A stretch of 64,000 nucleotides of DNA from Zanthoxylum bungeanum (taxonomy: Eukaryota > Streptophyta > Magnoliopsida > Sapindales > Rutaceae): contig SKCR01025350.1 in NCBI GenBank assembly GCA_019454045.1, positions 248,001 through 312,000 of the forward strand. Reading direction: 5' to 3'. Position numbers and translations under genes: made by a program. Shown here one piece after another: positions 36,215 to 48,001 of the stretch. Position 1 is the stretch's first letter, and the number at the start of each line of letters is the position of its first letter. The notes beneath the pieces were generated by a model. It was not told the origin of the DNA and ran no database searches. It worked only from the letters and a program-made list of their open reading frames with translations.

Positions 36215-38138
36215 TGTTGGTGGTCTCTAAGACAATCCAAGATCATAATAAGCAATGAAAAATAAAGTGAATACATAAAGAAGTATGGCGGAATCATACT
36301 TACAATGAACGGATTTAGGATGCGTCAAATACAAAACTTTTTCTTCCAAGTTTTCGGCTAAGCTCCAATTTGGGGATGAAGTCCAAGCTCCAAGCTTTAT
36401 CCTTTGATTCCAAGCTTTTGGGATGGTTTCCCTATCACATTGGATGATTCCTTGATGTGCTAGCAACTTGAAAATTGCAACAAATTTTCACCTTCTCCTT
36501 GTGAAGCCCACAACAATCGAAGGGAAAAAGAGAGGAGAGTGTTTTTGTGTGTTGAAACCGTGAGGGAGAGAGAATGGAGAAGAAAAGAATGACTTGTGTA
36601 TTATGTTTTCCAAAAACAAAATATCATATATCAAATCTCAAAATTTGGCAAAAGTCAATCTAATGATTACACACAAAATGTGTAATACAAATCATCACCA
36701 TTCCTTTCACCAAAACCCATCACCAAAAAGTAACTTAAAGTGACAAGTGATGTGACATGTGGGCCCCACTTGATTCAAAATTCGAGTGGGCCCGCAACAC
36801 ATTCCGGGCTCGGGTTCGCTAATTCCGAATTAACGAATTTTCCGTTGCAACGTAATTAAATCAAATTTAATTAAATAATTATGCCAAGTAAAATTACTAT
36901 TCACGTCGCTCGTGAATTAATTCTAAATTAATTCGTTTGCCCGAATTAAAATGCAATTTTAATTCCACGTCGAAATCTAATTTCGTTTAATATATCGAAT
37001 ATATTATTTTATCGATTAATTCCAAATTAATCGTTCTCTCTCTTCAAATAGTATTTTATCCTAGATAAAATCTCTCCACAATTAATCCCAGATTAATTAT
37101 GCTCGAATCATACGTCATCGGTGAATCTTCGGGAAGCGACCCAAGAGATCCCTCGATATGTTGGCAGTAAATTCGGTCATTGGACTATCCAACACATACG
37201 TACCTCGTACTACGTTTTTACCGATTTACGAGACATTGTTGGCTTCTAGCAAGCACTGTGCCTACCCAATTCTCCAGAAATATTCTTAATGGATATATAA
37301 TCTATGTCAGGCGTAGCATACGTAGTATTGCGTATTGCGATCCAGTATCGGATGTCGCATGCAAGACCTGAGGCTGGAATAGTGTCTGCCCCGTACGAAG
37401 CATATATCGGATTACAAGCAACTAGTCTCTTTAATCGGATAATCATGACCATGTCATATTATCCCAATAGTTGCAACCATTTAGAGTACCAGTTCTGTAT
37501 CCCTGCGTGATCATCATCTCCATATGACTGAAGTGATACTTCCATCTTGACATCACACCCAATACACTACGATTCTCAATAAACCTAGAAGAGGCGTACA
37601 CAGAACCTGTTAAAGTCCTGGACGACCAAAACCAAAGCGTATTGATTGTCGCAAGTATTAGCGATGCAAGTCTCTGGTTAAGACCAAATACACCTACCCT
37701 GATGCGGATTCCCATAGACACATAGTCATACTACCAATGAGATTCTGCGGGGTCTATCCAGAGCGAAGCTGTTTCCGTACCATCGGTAAACACAACCTCC
37801 TATCACACTTGCATAAGCATCCAATACTTAAATATATGATAACTATGCTGTTACGCTTCCATAACACGCACAAGTGCAATACTAGTCTATTCGCATTATC
37901 AATGTCCAGTCTCGATAATACTACGACTAGAGATATTTAATGATTAAACCTTTATGGATTGATATTGTCTCATATCTTATAATCTGGAACTAATCATAAG
38001 GACTTTTATCATTTATATATTCAAGTAATCAAATTACAAAATGATAAAATGCAATTTCCATTGCTACATAATAGTTATTTGTACAAAAACCACAATGTCT
38101 TTTACAATAGTGACGCTATGGGTCATAATTGTCTAACA
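36215..38138 (-). mobile_element. Solo LTR of a copia-B-like family, TSD GTAAG
   Basis: It opens TGTTGGTGGTCTCTAAG and closes TTGTCTAACA, with GTAAG at both 36210-36214 and 38139-38143. It aligns over its length with the copia B LTRs, sharing the TACGTCATCGGTGAATCTTC block and GCATATATCGGAT, but with many differences. No internal sequence is present, so it is a solo LTR from recombination. Confidence 0.9.
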
Positions 38139-39069
38139 GTAAGGCTGATACATCCCCTTGAATAGTATTCAATTTTTTCTATTTTCTCAACTTATCATAG
38201 GAGTCTCGGTAGCTGGCCTATGGCTCGATCTACAGGTTCCAAAGTTTTAACTTTGAAAATACTTTCCTTATCATACCTTGCATCATCTACCAACTGCAAT
38301 AGCAAATAAGAAGCATGCATTATCATCTTATATGAACAATTGTTAACCCAATATTTGAACTTGGAAGATAGCAAGTAAAAATAAAATTGAATGTATTATG
38401 TTGATAAACACAGTCGAATATCTATCTACTCCGAGTAATGCATTGAACACGTTATTATATACATGTATAATTATTTTTAAAATATTAAGCATATTAAATA
38501 TACATGTATAATTATTTTTGAATCTTGAGCTTACTAATTTGATTTTAAATTTAGTTCATGTACATATAAAATTGTTTTTAAAATCTTGAGCTAATCAAAT
38601 TATATTCATATTTATTTATTTAATTCAAAATATATTTTTAAATACAAGGATCATCAAATAAATTTTACTCAACCTTAGTTCAATGTATCTTTTTAAATGT
38701 AAGGAGCATTAAATAAATTTTATATTTAGTTCAATGTATATTTTTTAATACAAGTTCAATGCATCTTTTTAAATATAAGGAACATTAAATAAATTTCATA
38801 TTTATTTAGTTCAACGTAACTTTTTAAATACCACGAATATTAAATAAATTTTGCTCAACTAATTAGAGCTCAATATTTCCCTTGAATTAAGGAGAAAGAA
38901 AGCTCTATTTGGTTTGTTAAATTTAGAAGCATAAATATCAATGGCCAAGTCGGTAAGCATAAAATTCTTTCTGCATCTTGCTGAACTGATTCTATTGCTT
39001 AGGAAGCTTCAATCTGTCTTTAATATAACAGAGACGCCTTAGTTTTGAGACTTCTATCTCTGATTGAAG
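38139..39069. other. AT-rich spacer with short repeats
   Basis: Around 38455-38530 ATACATGTATAATTATTTTT occurs twice. From about 38640 to 38850 a unit of roughly 65 bp, with ATTAAATAAATTTTA and TTCAATGTA, repeats three to four times. On the - strand at 38195-38293 there is a 32-codon frame preceded by TTTGCTATTGCAG, an exon-like remnant of unknown origin. Confidence 0.5.
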
Positions 39070-39560
39070 GTATGCTCGGGTCTGGAATTTGCATCATATT
39101 GATAATTAAAGCAATTTGCTTCTGGGAAAAATGTTCCTAAAAGATATTGTTATGCCGATATTAAGAAAATGACCAGTTCATTCAAACATAAACTTGGCCA
39201 AGGAGGCCACGGAGGGGCAAGCTACTCGATGGCCGTAATGTGGCTATAAAGGTCTTAAATAAAACTAAAGGTAACAGCAGAATTTCCAAAGTCAACGTCG
39301 TCAGGATTCTGTTTTGAGGGTCACAGAAGAGCTCTCATCTATGAGTTTTGTGTCCAATGGATCTCTTGAGAAATTCATTTATGAAAAGCATCCATTGGAT
39401 TGGAGACAAATCAGAAGTTGAAGTGGGAGACGTTGTAGAAAATTGCAGTAGGCATTGCTCGAGGGTTAGAGTACTTGCATCACGGTTGTAACACCCGAAT
39501 TTTGCATTTTGACATCAAGCCTCATAACATCCTCTTAGATGAAAATGAGGATTTGTACTT
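39070..39560 (+). pseudogene. LRK10-like receptor kinase pseudogene
   Basis: Read across several frames it shows, in order: a membrane segment (SGICIILIIKAICFW), KRYCYADIKKMTSSFKHKLG, the glycine loop GQGGHG, VAIKVLNK with the ATP-site lysine, [32 protein letters not shown] sequence, and [14 protein letters not shown] at 39505-39546. This is the LRK10L2/PR5K-like type with HFDIKP in the catalytic loop, a different branch from the kinase at 21.3 kb. Parts of the glycine loop and helix C are lost, several stops and frameshifts are present, and everything after the catalytic loop is missing. No ectodomain is seen upstream. The join to gypsy sequence near 39560-39660 suggests truncation by insertion. 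Confidence 0.8.
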
Positions 39561-39661
39561 GGGCAAAAGAGGATGATGAAGGTACATGGGCCTAGAAATG
39601 CCGAAGTCATACAGAGGGGCCCCAAACCCACTATACGAATAAGTTCTCCCGATGGTAGAAC

Positions 39662-41089
39662 ATGTTGATGATGAAGCAAGTTGGCTTGAACATGGTTAAA
39701 AGAAAACATCAAGTAAAAAAGAAAGTTTTTCTAACTGAACAGGTAAATTTCATTCTCTGGACCGATAATGCATTGAAATACAAAAACCTTGGTTGTCATA
39801 CTATTTCTTATATTATTGGAAATCATAAAATTGAACATGCATTGTTGATCTTGAAGTTAATATTAATTTGCCTCCATTTTTCGGTTTACCAACAACTTAA
39901 TATTGGCGAGTTAAAACCAACTTCAACTACTATTTTATTTGCTGATAGATCAGTTAAGGTATCAAAAGGAATTATGGAAGATGTGTTATTACAAGTCGAT
40001 AAATTCATATATCATATGGATTTTATTGTCTTGGAAACACAACATGTAGCAAACAGTTACAAGCCAATTCCTGTAATACTTGGTCGTCCATTTTTAGTAA
40101 TACCTAATGCTTTAATTATTTGCAAGAATGGAATCATGAACTTGTTAACATGTGGAAACAACCATATGATAAGGACAGTGAAAATGAGAGCATGAAATTA
40201 ATTGAACCAATTTTAGTGGAACATATTCAGGGGAGTGAATCTAACCCTATGGAAATTGTACAGCTAATTTATCTTAAATCAAGTACGCAATTAGGTTCAG
40301 ATATGTGTAATGATTTTTCTTTACTTGATTCTACACAGGTACTAGAAGACGATAAATAGAAACAAAATTTTAAGGAACTAGGAACACTTGAAGAAAAGAA
40401 ACATGAGGAAGCACCCAAATTGGAATTAAGGACTTTGCCAAAAGGGTTAAAGTATGCATTTCTTGGAGATGAACAAACTTACCCGTGATAATTTCTTCCT
40501 CCCTTATAAGCGATCAAGAAGGTAAGTTGCTAAATATTTTGAGATAACATAAACTGGAAAATGAATGGACTTTAAAAGATATAAAATGCATTAATCCTTT
40601 GATCTGTACACACATAATATATTTAGAAGATAATGCCAAGACACATCGTCAACCCCAAAGAAGATTAAACTCTCACATGAAATAAGTGGTAAAAATGAAA
40701 GTCCTTAAACTTCTTAATGTAGACATTATCTACCCTATCTCCGATAGTAAGTGGATAAATCCTACATAAGTTGTGCCTAAGAAGTCTGAAATAACTATCG
40801 TAAAAAATGATAAAGGAGAGTCAATCCCAACCCGTATCTCATTTAGTTGGCATATGTGCATTGATTGACGCCGCTAGAATAGATCATTTTCCTTTACCAT
40901 TTCTTGACCAAATTTTGGAAAGTGTAGCAGAACATCCATATTATTGCTTTTTTGATGGTTATTTAGGTTATTATCAAATTCCCATAACTTTAGAAGACTA
41001 GGAAAATACTACATTCATATATCCCTTTAGAACATTTGTATTTAGGAAAATATCATTTGGACTTTGTAATGCACCACCAAAATTCCAAC
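39662..41089 (+). pseudogene. Gypsy protease and RT fragment, + strand
   Basis: The first frame (39662-40195) is a retropepsin: CHTISYIIG, then VYQQLNIGELKPTSTTILFADRS, then VILGRPFLVIPNALI. The catalytic D-x-G-A site is decayed and out of frame. A linker follows (LRTLPKGLKYAFLG, VIISSSL), then RT pieces: VPKKS, ITIVKNDKGE, CIDRRR-like, PYYCFFDGYLGYYQIPI and FGLCNAP. The RT ends there because a hAT element begins at 41090, so the YxDD box is absent. The domain wording fits Athila-like plant gypsy elements. Many stops show that it is old. Confidence 0.8.
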
Positions 41090-43580
41090 TAGACCTGGTC
41101 GGCGGTTCGGTTCCGGTTCGGAACCAAACCGAACCGGTCGGTTCTCGGTTCCACACTTAAGTGGAACCAGAACCATAAATCGAACCGGTCGGTTCCGGTT
41201 TCGGTTCCGGTTCGAACATTTTCTTTTTTTTTTTTTTAATTATATAAAAATCGAAAATAATTAAAATAATTTAGATAATTTAATAAATAAATAAAATTAT
41301 TAAATTAAAGAGCTTGAACTTAAATTTGAAAAAATTTAGTTGCCTACGTATCCTTCAGTGGTGAGAGGAATCAAAGCTCACGTAGTTCCATTACAATTTT
41401 AAGATATTTCCCCTTTGGAAATTACAATTTTGTAATTATCAATCATCATTATAGTTGATCCTTCAGCTCCCATTCCGCTTGCACTTGTTGTTGCAGATTC
41501 ATTATCGAACAAGTCTTCAAAATCATCGGGGGCATCTTCTTGTTATCTCAGATCAGCTCGAGTCCAATCATCCACACAAGCTGTTGCTTCTAGAGTGCTT
41601 GGATGTAATGAAGATCGTCTAGCTTCCAATATATTACCTCCCAAGCTAAAGGTTGCTCAACCGCAACGGTGGAAATAAGTGCTACCAATATCTCTTTAGC
41701 AATAATTGATAAAACAAGATATATGTTTTGATGTCGGTTCCACCATTCAAGGATTTTAAAATTTTTACTAACTAAACTTTCAGTAGGAAACTTGAAATTT
41801 ATAGATAAATAATTATCTAATTCGGGGTTATTAGTTGTCGTATCCCTAACTTTTTTATTTCGTTGCAGTAACCAACGATCCCATGCGCTAAGTCTTATTT
41901 GAATTACTGGTTCGCTACTACTAGATTCACCTAATGTTCCTAAGTTATATCTTACAATATAATCATTAAATAACTCAATAAATCATTTCTTAATCTCACT
42001 ATTATTCTTGTAATATCAATATCATCTAATATTCCTAAATAAGTATAATAAGCTTGTAAAGCACTATTCAAACCTTCTAATTTAAATCTAGGATCAAAAC
42101 AGCAGCAATAAGATAAAGTAAATGAATTTCTCTAAAATAATTCACCATTTATGTTCATAACAGTAATGGCTTCTAACAAAACAATATCATTAGGATCGTT
42201 ACTTTCAAGATGTTCATCGAGAGTACCAACAATATTCAAACTTTCAAGAAGAAATAAATGTGTTGTAGGATAATAAACTCCGCTAAAAATTAAAGTAGCA
42301 TCATTAAAAACTTTTAAAATTTCTAAATTTTTTTCACAATATCTCATCGACTAGGAAAAAGTGTGATATTTTGAACATGTTGAGAAAAAACTACATAATG
42401 CATCTTGTATTGTAATGCTTGACATAAAAGAAAATAAGTTGAATTCCAACGTGTTGGAACATCTCTTGAAAATTTAATCGGTTTAATACCATTTATTTTA
42501 TAAAACTTAGCCTGTTCTCTCCTAACTTGAGAATATGACCAAATACAATTAAGTGCTTTCTTAATAGGATCAATGAAATGTGATAATTGTTCCAGACCAT
42601 CTTGAACACACAAGTTAAGGACATGACATGTGCAACGAATATGAAAAAACCGATCCCCTAAATTTGGTTGACATATTTCTTTTAAATCATTGATGGATGC
42701 AGTATTTTCATATGCATTATCAAATCAATTGTTAAAATTTTATCTACTAAACCATATTCATCAAAAATCACTTTCATCATTCTATAAATATTTTGTGCAG
42801 TACGTTGGTCATCAAAAACTCTAAATGCAATAAGTCATTTTTGCATGGTAAATGATGCATCAATCCAATGACAAGTCACACCCAGGTATGAGTGTGTTAG
42901 CCAATGATCACTCCAAATATTAGAATATATAGAAATACGACCTTTAATATCTTTAAATATTTCATTTAAAATAATTTTACCATCTTTGTATAATTTAAAA
43001 ATATGACGTTTTGTTGTATTTCGAGTCATTCTACATGCAGCAAGATTTAAAGGATTATGCACGTAATTAGTAAAATGAAGTTTTTCACCAAAGCTTAAAG
43101 AAAGATGTGCCATACAAGTTAATTTCACAAATTCTTCTCTATTTTTTGCATCAGAATATTTAAATAAATCTACAGCACTCGTATCTCTACTAGATGATGC
43201 GTACCTAGCCATTTGAGTTTGTGTCGTATCAAGTCCAAGTTAAACCGCATGATGTCTTTCCATGTGCTTGATCATATTGCTGTATCCACCAGAAAATTTT
43301 GTAGGAAACCCCACAATGGTTGCATACTGCTCTTGAAACCTTCATCGGTATCGTCTAAATGAAAATGAATTTGAAAACATCCAAGGAACGAGACTTAACT
43401 TCTCTTCTCCGTGATTGTGAACCTACATTAGGGCCGCTCTCTTGGGTTGGCATATTTGACATTATGTTATCAGATGAGCTTTCCATTTTTTGTTTAAGAA
43501 ATGAGTAAGAAGAATAAGAAAATTGAGAATGATAATAACTAATTTGTTATTATAAATGAGAGAATTGAGAATAAGAGAAT
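41090..43580 (-). mobile_element. hAT transposon, - strand, right end lost
   Basis: The left end is TAGACCTGGTCGGCGG, followed by an array of CGGTTC and GAACCG motifs to about 41215, a typical hAT subterminal region. The 8 bp before it (ATTCCAAC) is the expected target duplication, but the right end has been cut by the LTR at 43581, so it cannot be matched. A transposase pseudogene fills the interior. Confidence 0.75.
41420..43486 (-). pseudogene. hAT transposase, broken
   Basis: Reading on the - strand from the methionine at 43486, there is a BED-type zinc finger remnant (CNHCG...YSNMIKHMERHH), then the open piece 43212-42835 with SDHWLTHSYLGVTCHWID. After that come a DNAYENTASIND segment, CTCHVLNLCVQDGLE, the RDVPTRWNSTYFLL motif (42613-42344) and a C-terminal hATC dimerisation region (ILEWWNRHQNIYLVLSIIAK, STVAVEQ) near 41650-41770. 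The order and spacing fit a transposase of roughly 690 residues. Several stops and shifts break it. Confidence 0.85.
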
Positions 43581-44516
43581 TGTAGGAATTGGAGTTGGTG
43601 CTTGGAGTGCCAATCTGAATTGTACATTTTATTATTTATTAATAAAATAACTATATTTTCATTTCATACATTATTAATGGTATTGTCATTATAAGTATTA
43701 GATTGATATATAGATATGCTAAGAATGACATCGACCTTAGAATAGTCTTGTAGTAATACTAGATACTAGGTGATCTGACATTGGGATAAGTATTACTATT
43801 GTAAATAATTCCTAAAGTATATATATTTTTAGTCGTTAGTTTTGAAATATGGTCAAATTCCTATAACCTAGAAAACTAGCACATGTTGTATATTAGAATT
43901 GGAGTTCCAATGGTTTAACCCGATGTACCATGAGTTTTGGAAACTCGTATAGACATGTGGGTATTGGTTGGACCGAATACTGAATGACTTACATGTGATT
44001 CCTAATAGTTGGAAGTGCACACCACCATTAATAGGAATCTCATCGAGTCGAGTAACATATGTAATCCTTTGAATATAGGATAACATTGATTTTGTGTGAG
44101 ATCATCCACACTTTGATGCCATGTATGTCAGAAACCTTTCATGGTCTGGCCTCTAGATGTTCGTTGGGTGTGGACTGATGCATTCTGTAATCAAGTGCGA
44201 AGCAAGATAGGATCTATCGGCCCGTAAGTGTACCATAAGGGGTTTATGTATCCATGTGAGCAAAGTAACGATTCTTAAAGCTTTGGCCAAAGTTGATCAC
44301 CTAGGGTGGATCGCATCAATTATGAAGAATCGTGGACATGTCGATATGAGATGTGTATCTCGGAAACTTGACGGTGTATTCTATGTTTCTTAAGCATAAC
44401 TTGGATAGCCTACAACGGAGGGATTGTTAAACATATGTGATGACCTCGACTTGTATAGTTCAAAAAATTCGTTCGTGTTCTTCGCAAATTCGGAGGTGGC
44501 CAAATTGCGTACATAT
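43581..44516 (+). mobile_element. Left part of a copia-type LTR, + strand
   Basis: It starts TGTAGGAATTGGAGTTGG and matches the reverse complement of 58493 down to about 57606. The sequence then breaks at CATAT (44512-44516), where composite element E is inserted, and resumes at 54010. It cuts off the hAT element on its left. Confidence 0.75.
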
Positions 44517-45554
44517 TGATGAGTGGTAATTATATCACTATTTCCCACTCATTTGAACTAATATTTTGTATAGTTTCTCAGGTTTTGTGAACGTTTTAAT
44601 GTGTTTTATTGTTATTTTGCAGATAAATAAAGGTTGGGAAGCATTGGAAGCAATTTGGGGCCAAAACAGAGAAACAATTACAAAAAGGGCATTTTGGTAA
44701 TTGGGCGAGTCGCGACGCTCAAGCTTTAGGCGTCGCGACGCCTATCCTGCGCCATGAGCTGCTAACGTGCGCCGAATGACACGTGTCAGAATCTGAAAAG
44801 TTTGATTTGTTAACGTGCGCCTGCCACGTGTCATCATCAGAATAGATCTTGCTAAAATATGTCGGGACACGTGTCATCATCACATGCTTCCGACAATACG
44901 CGTGCCACGTGTCAGTTCTCATTCGACCGCATCTGCCGCGTACCACGTGTCAGCCATGTGTCACCTACGTGTCATCCATGTGTCTACCACGTGTGATCCA
45001 CGTCAGCATCCAACCGAGTCACCGTGCCACGTGTCGCCACATCATCAACAGCCAATCAACGCTCGCCATGTGTCAGCATCTCAGTGGACCGAATCAAAAT
45101 GCGTGCCACGTGTCGAAATTCCATTGTGCTGACAGATTAGGCGTGCCACGTCAGCAAGATAACAGATCAACGCGCTTTGACCGAGTCAACATAAGCCAGC
45201 GTCGCGACGCAAGAAGGATTTTGGCGTCGCGACGCTGACCCGAAGTTTTGCCTATAAATTGAGCTCATTTACACCTCATTTGGTGTGCTTTCCTTGGGAT
45301 TTTTTCCCTGTTTTTAAGGATTGCATCTATTTTTGTAATAATTAATTTATGTATTTTTCTTTTTAATTTTAATTTCAGTTTTTATTTTCTTTATGTTTTG
45401 TAGTTAAATTTCCGCTGGGGTAAAAGGTGAAACATTTAATATAATTATTTAGGTAAATCTCACTTAATTATAATTTATAAATTATAATTTAACCGGATTA
45501 ATTAATAGCAGACTTTATTACCGCCTATATGGTCGGTCTAAATATAAATTACTT
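44517..45554 (+). mobile_element. Partial first LTR of element E
   Basis: Corresponds to roughly the first 1.0 kb of the LTRs at 45896 and 52036, but differs more from them than they do from each other, including an extra ~24 bp around 44703-44730. It ends in AAATTACTT, where LTR sequence jumps to the internal 3' region. Confidence 0.85.
44779..45260 (+). promoter_or_regulatory. G-box array and TATA box, first E LTR
   Basis: Eight CACGTG cores, mostly as CCACGTGTCA, lie between 44779 and 45113, with several one-base variants between them. TATAAATT follows at 45253-45260, preceded by GCGTCGCGACGC palindromes. The layout looks like an LTR promoter with an upstream enhancer. CACGTG is the binding core of plant bZIP and bHLH factors; the response itself is inferred. 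Confidence 0.65.
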
Positions 45555-45895
45555 ATTCAGTAATTTAGAAAGAAATAAAACAACTACTAACTTGGAGTAG
45601 AAGTTTCACCTGATTAGTCACTAACTTCTTTATTCTCTTTTCGCTTGTCTTTTTGCTTTTGTGTGCATTAGTTTTTACTACCTTTTTACTTTTGTAAAAT
45701 GTTTGTGGGTATCATTGCTGTAAACCCTTACGAGACTACAACTCGTCCACTAGGGACACCTAGGGGTTTAAAGGCTTGTTGCATACGCTAAATGCAACCG
45801 TGTTCCCTACGAAAGTGGCTTAGTTTTATTTTATTTTTATGTTATTTTATTTTGTGTTTTGCTCGAGGACTAGCAAAATGTTAGGTTTGGGGGTG
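45549..45895 (+). mobile_element. Duplicated 3' end of E internal region
   Basis: About 345 bp nearly identical to 51689-52035, ending in the polypurine tract TTAGGTTTGGGGGTG directly before an LTR. It is joined to the truncated first LTR over a short shared TTACTT. Confidence 0.85.
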
Positions 45896-46132
45896 TGATG
45901 AGTGGTAATTATATCACTATTTCCCACTCATTTGACCTAATATTCTGTATATTTTCTCAGGTTTTCTGAACGTTTTGATCTATTTTATTGTTATTTTACA
46001 AATAAATAAAGTTTGGGAAGCATTGGAAGTAATTTGGGGCCAAAACAAAGAAAAAATGACAAAAAGGCATTTTGGTAATTTGGCGCGTCGCGACGCCTAT
46101 CCTGCGCCTTGAGCTGCTAACGTGCCTCGAAT

Positions 46133-46616
46133 GACACGTGTCAGAATCTGAAAAGTTTGATTTGCTAACCTGCGCCTGCCACGTGTCATCATCAGAATAG
46201 ATCTTGCGAAAATGCACCGGGACACGTGTCATCATCACATGCTGTCGACAATACGCGTGCCATGTGTCAGCTTCTCATTCGACCGTATCTGCCGCGTACC
46301 ACATGTCAGCCATGTGTCACCTACGTGTCATCCACGTGTCCGCCACGTGTCATCCAAGTTAGCATCCAATCGAGTCACCGTGCAACGTGTCGCCACGTTA
46401 TCAACATCCAATCAACGCTCGCCACGTGTCAGCATCTCAGTGGACCGAATCAAAACGTGTGCCACGTGTCGAAATTCCATTATGCCGACAGATTACGCGT
46501 GCCACGTCAGCAAGACAACATATCAACATATTTTGACCGAGTCAACACAAGCCAGCGTCGCGACGCAAGAAGGATTTTGGCGTCGCGACGCTGACCCGAA
46601 TTTTTGCCTATAAATT
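46133..46616 (+). promoter_or_regulatory. G-box array and TATA box, second E LTR
   Basis: Same arrangement as in the first LTR: repeated CACGTGTC motifs, two TCGCGACG palindromes and TATAAATT at 46609-46616. Some cores are mutated (e.g. CATGTGTC, CAACGTGTC). The long overlapping frames here translate these repeats and are not genes. Confidence 0.6.
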
Positions 46617-46875
46617 GAGCTCATTTGCACCTCATTTGGTGTGCTTTCCTTGGGATTTTTTCCCTGTTTTTAAGGATTGCATCTATTTTTGTAATAATTA
46701 ATTTATGTATTTTTATTTTTAATTTTAATTTCAGTTTTTATTTTCTTTATGTTTTGTAGTTTAATTTCCGCTGGGGTAAAAGGTGAAACATTTAATATAA
46801 TTATTTAGGTAAATCTCACTTAATTATAATTTATAAATTATAATTTAACCGGATTAATTAATAGCAGACTTTATT

Positions 46876-46999
46876 ACCGCCTATATGGTCGGTCTAAATA
46901 TAAATTACTTTACCGCCTATATGGTTGGTCTTTATGTGACAGATAATTACCGCCTATATGGCTGGTGTAATTGGACTAAATGGATTACCGCCTATATGG
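46876..46999 (+). repeat. Four ACCGCCTATATGG repeats, second E LTR
   Basis: Exact copies start at 46876, 46912, 46949 and 46987, i.e. 36-38 bp apart, each followed by YYGGT or CTGGT. They recur in the third LTR (53016 onward), singly in the truncated first LTR, and inverted in the diverged LTR at 59211-61105. Confidence 0.9.
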
Positions 47000-47870
47000 C
47001 TGGTTTTAAATGTTTAACATTATTAATTCATGAGAAAGTAGAACATAAAAATAATTTATATATTATAATAAGTGAGATTCCTAGATAAGAAATATTAATT
47101 GTGGATCCTCTAACCCCATCATTTTATTTTTATTCTAGGGAAGCGATGAAACACAATATTAACACGCGTAATAATTGATTTAATTATATATTGGGTAATT
47201 CTTTAGTTTGTTTATTGAGTCTTAAACTTTCTTAAACTTAATGTTTCTTATTGTCTGATCACCAATAAGATTGATGTGGTAAACTTAAAATAAACTTGAC
47301 ATAAGAATTTTAGGTTTCAGCCTTAGACTTAATAGCCCACGATCTTCCTTGAGTATAGATAACTCTTTAATATATTTCCTTACAGGATAGACATATACAT
47401 GTCGGGTGGGGTAGCCATAATTGGAACTTAATCTTAATGAATCCAGGTAATTTGGTTGACATAGACATATGGTTCAATTGGGTTATACTGGGTATTTGCA
47501 TCTGACCATCGACAGAGGCTTTTGCATATCTTCGTGTTCCAGGTTAGCAAACTAATTTACTACACATATATAAGAGAATCAATTCATCTTTATAATAATA
47601 TTGTGTGGAGTCACAACCCTAGATCTTTGAGTCTTTTGTTATTTTCCTTAGTATTTTCTTTTGTGTCTTTAAGCATTTTATTTATCAAATCCACATTCAA
47701 CCGACAAAAGCAATCATTCTCTTCTCCCTATAATTAGATACCTGTAAATAAATAGTATCAATAATTAATAACAACAGTAGGAATTAAGTCATCGTGGGAT
47801 CGATATTTTTATACTACTTGAACGATATGTGCACTTGCGTTATACGTTTGTGTTTACGCCGGTCAAGTTT

Positions 47871-47889
47871 TTGGCGCCGTTGCTGGGGA
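47871..47889 (+). other. Primer-binding site of element E
   Basis: TTGGCGCCGTTGCTGGGGA, a few bases after the LTR end, is the PBS type widely seen in Athila/Tat-like plant gypsy elements (consensus TGGCGCCGTTGCCGGGGA). Confidence 0.85.
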
Positions 47890-48001
47890 CTTATTTTTCT
47901 TGAGTTATTAATTTTGAAGCTATTTAATTTACTTGTATCTAATTTTCTTTATTTTTATCTGTAATTTTTATTTCTTTCTTTTATTTTCAGGTGGTTGAAA
48001 A

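Larger units (their letters stand above)
45896..47865 (+). mobile_element. Second LTR of element E (5' LTR), 1970 bp
   Basis: Borders are TGATGAGTGG and GCCGGTCA, and it is followed by the PBS. By eye it differs from the third LTR at a few dozen positions at most, so the insertion is fairly recent. It contains a G-box array (46133 onward), a TATA box at 46609-46616 and the ACCGCCTATATGG repeats. Confidence 0.9.

Noticed and set aside
38155..38320. Part of the nearby receptor kinase genes
   Set aside because: The frame is on the opposite strand and shows no kinase or ectodomain motif.
46212..46613. Proteins rich in repeated CHVS residues (also 44815-45238 and 52310-52753)
   Set aside because: They are translations of the repeated CCACGTGTCA motifs within LTRs, present in several overlapping frames.
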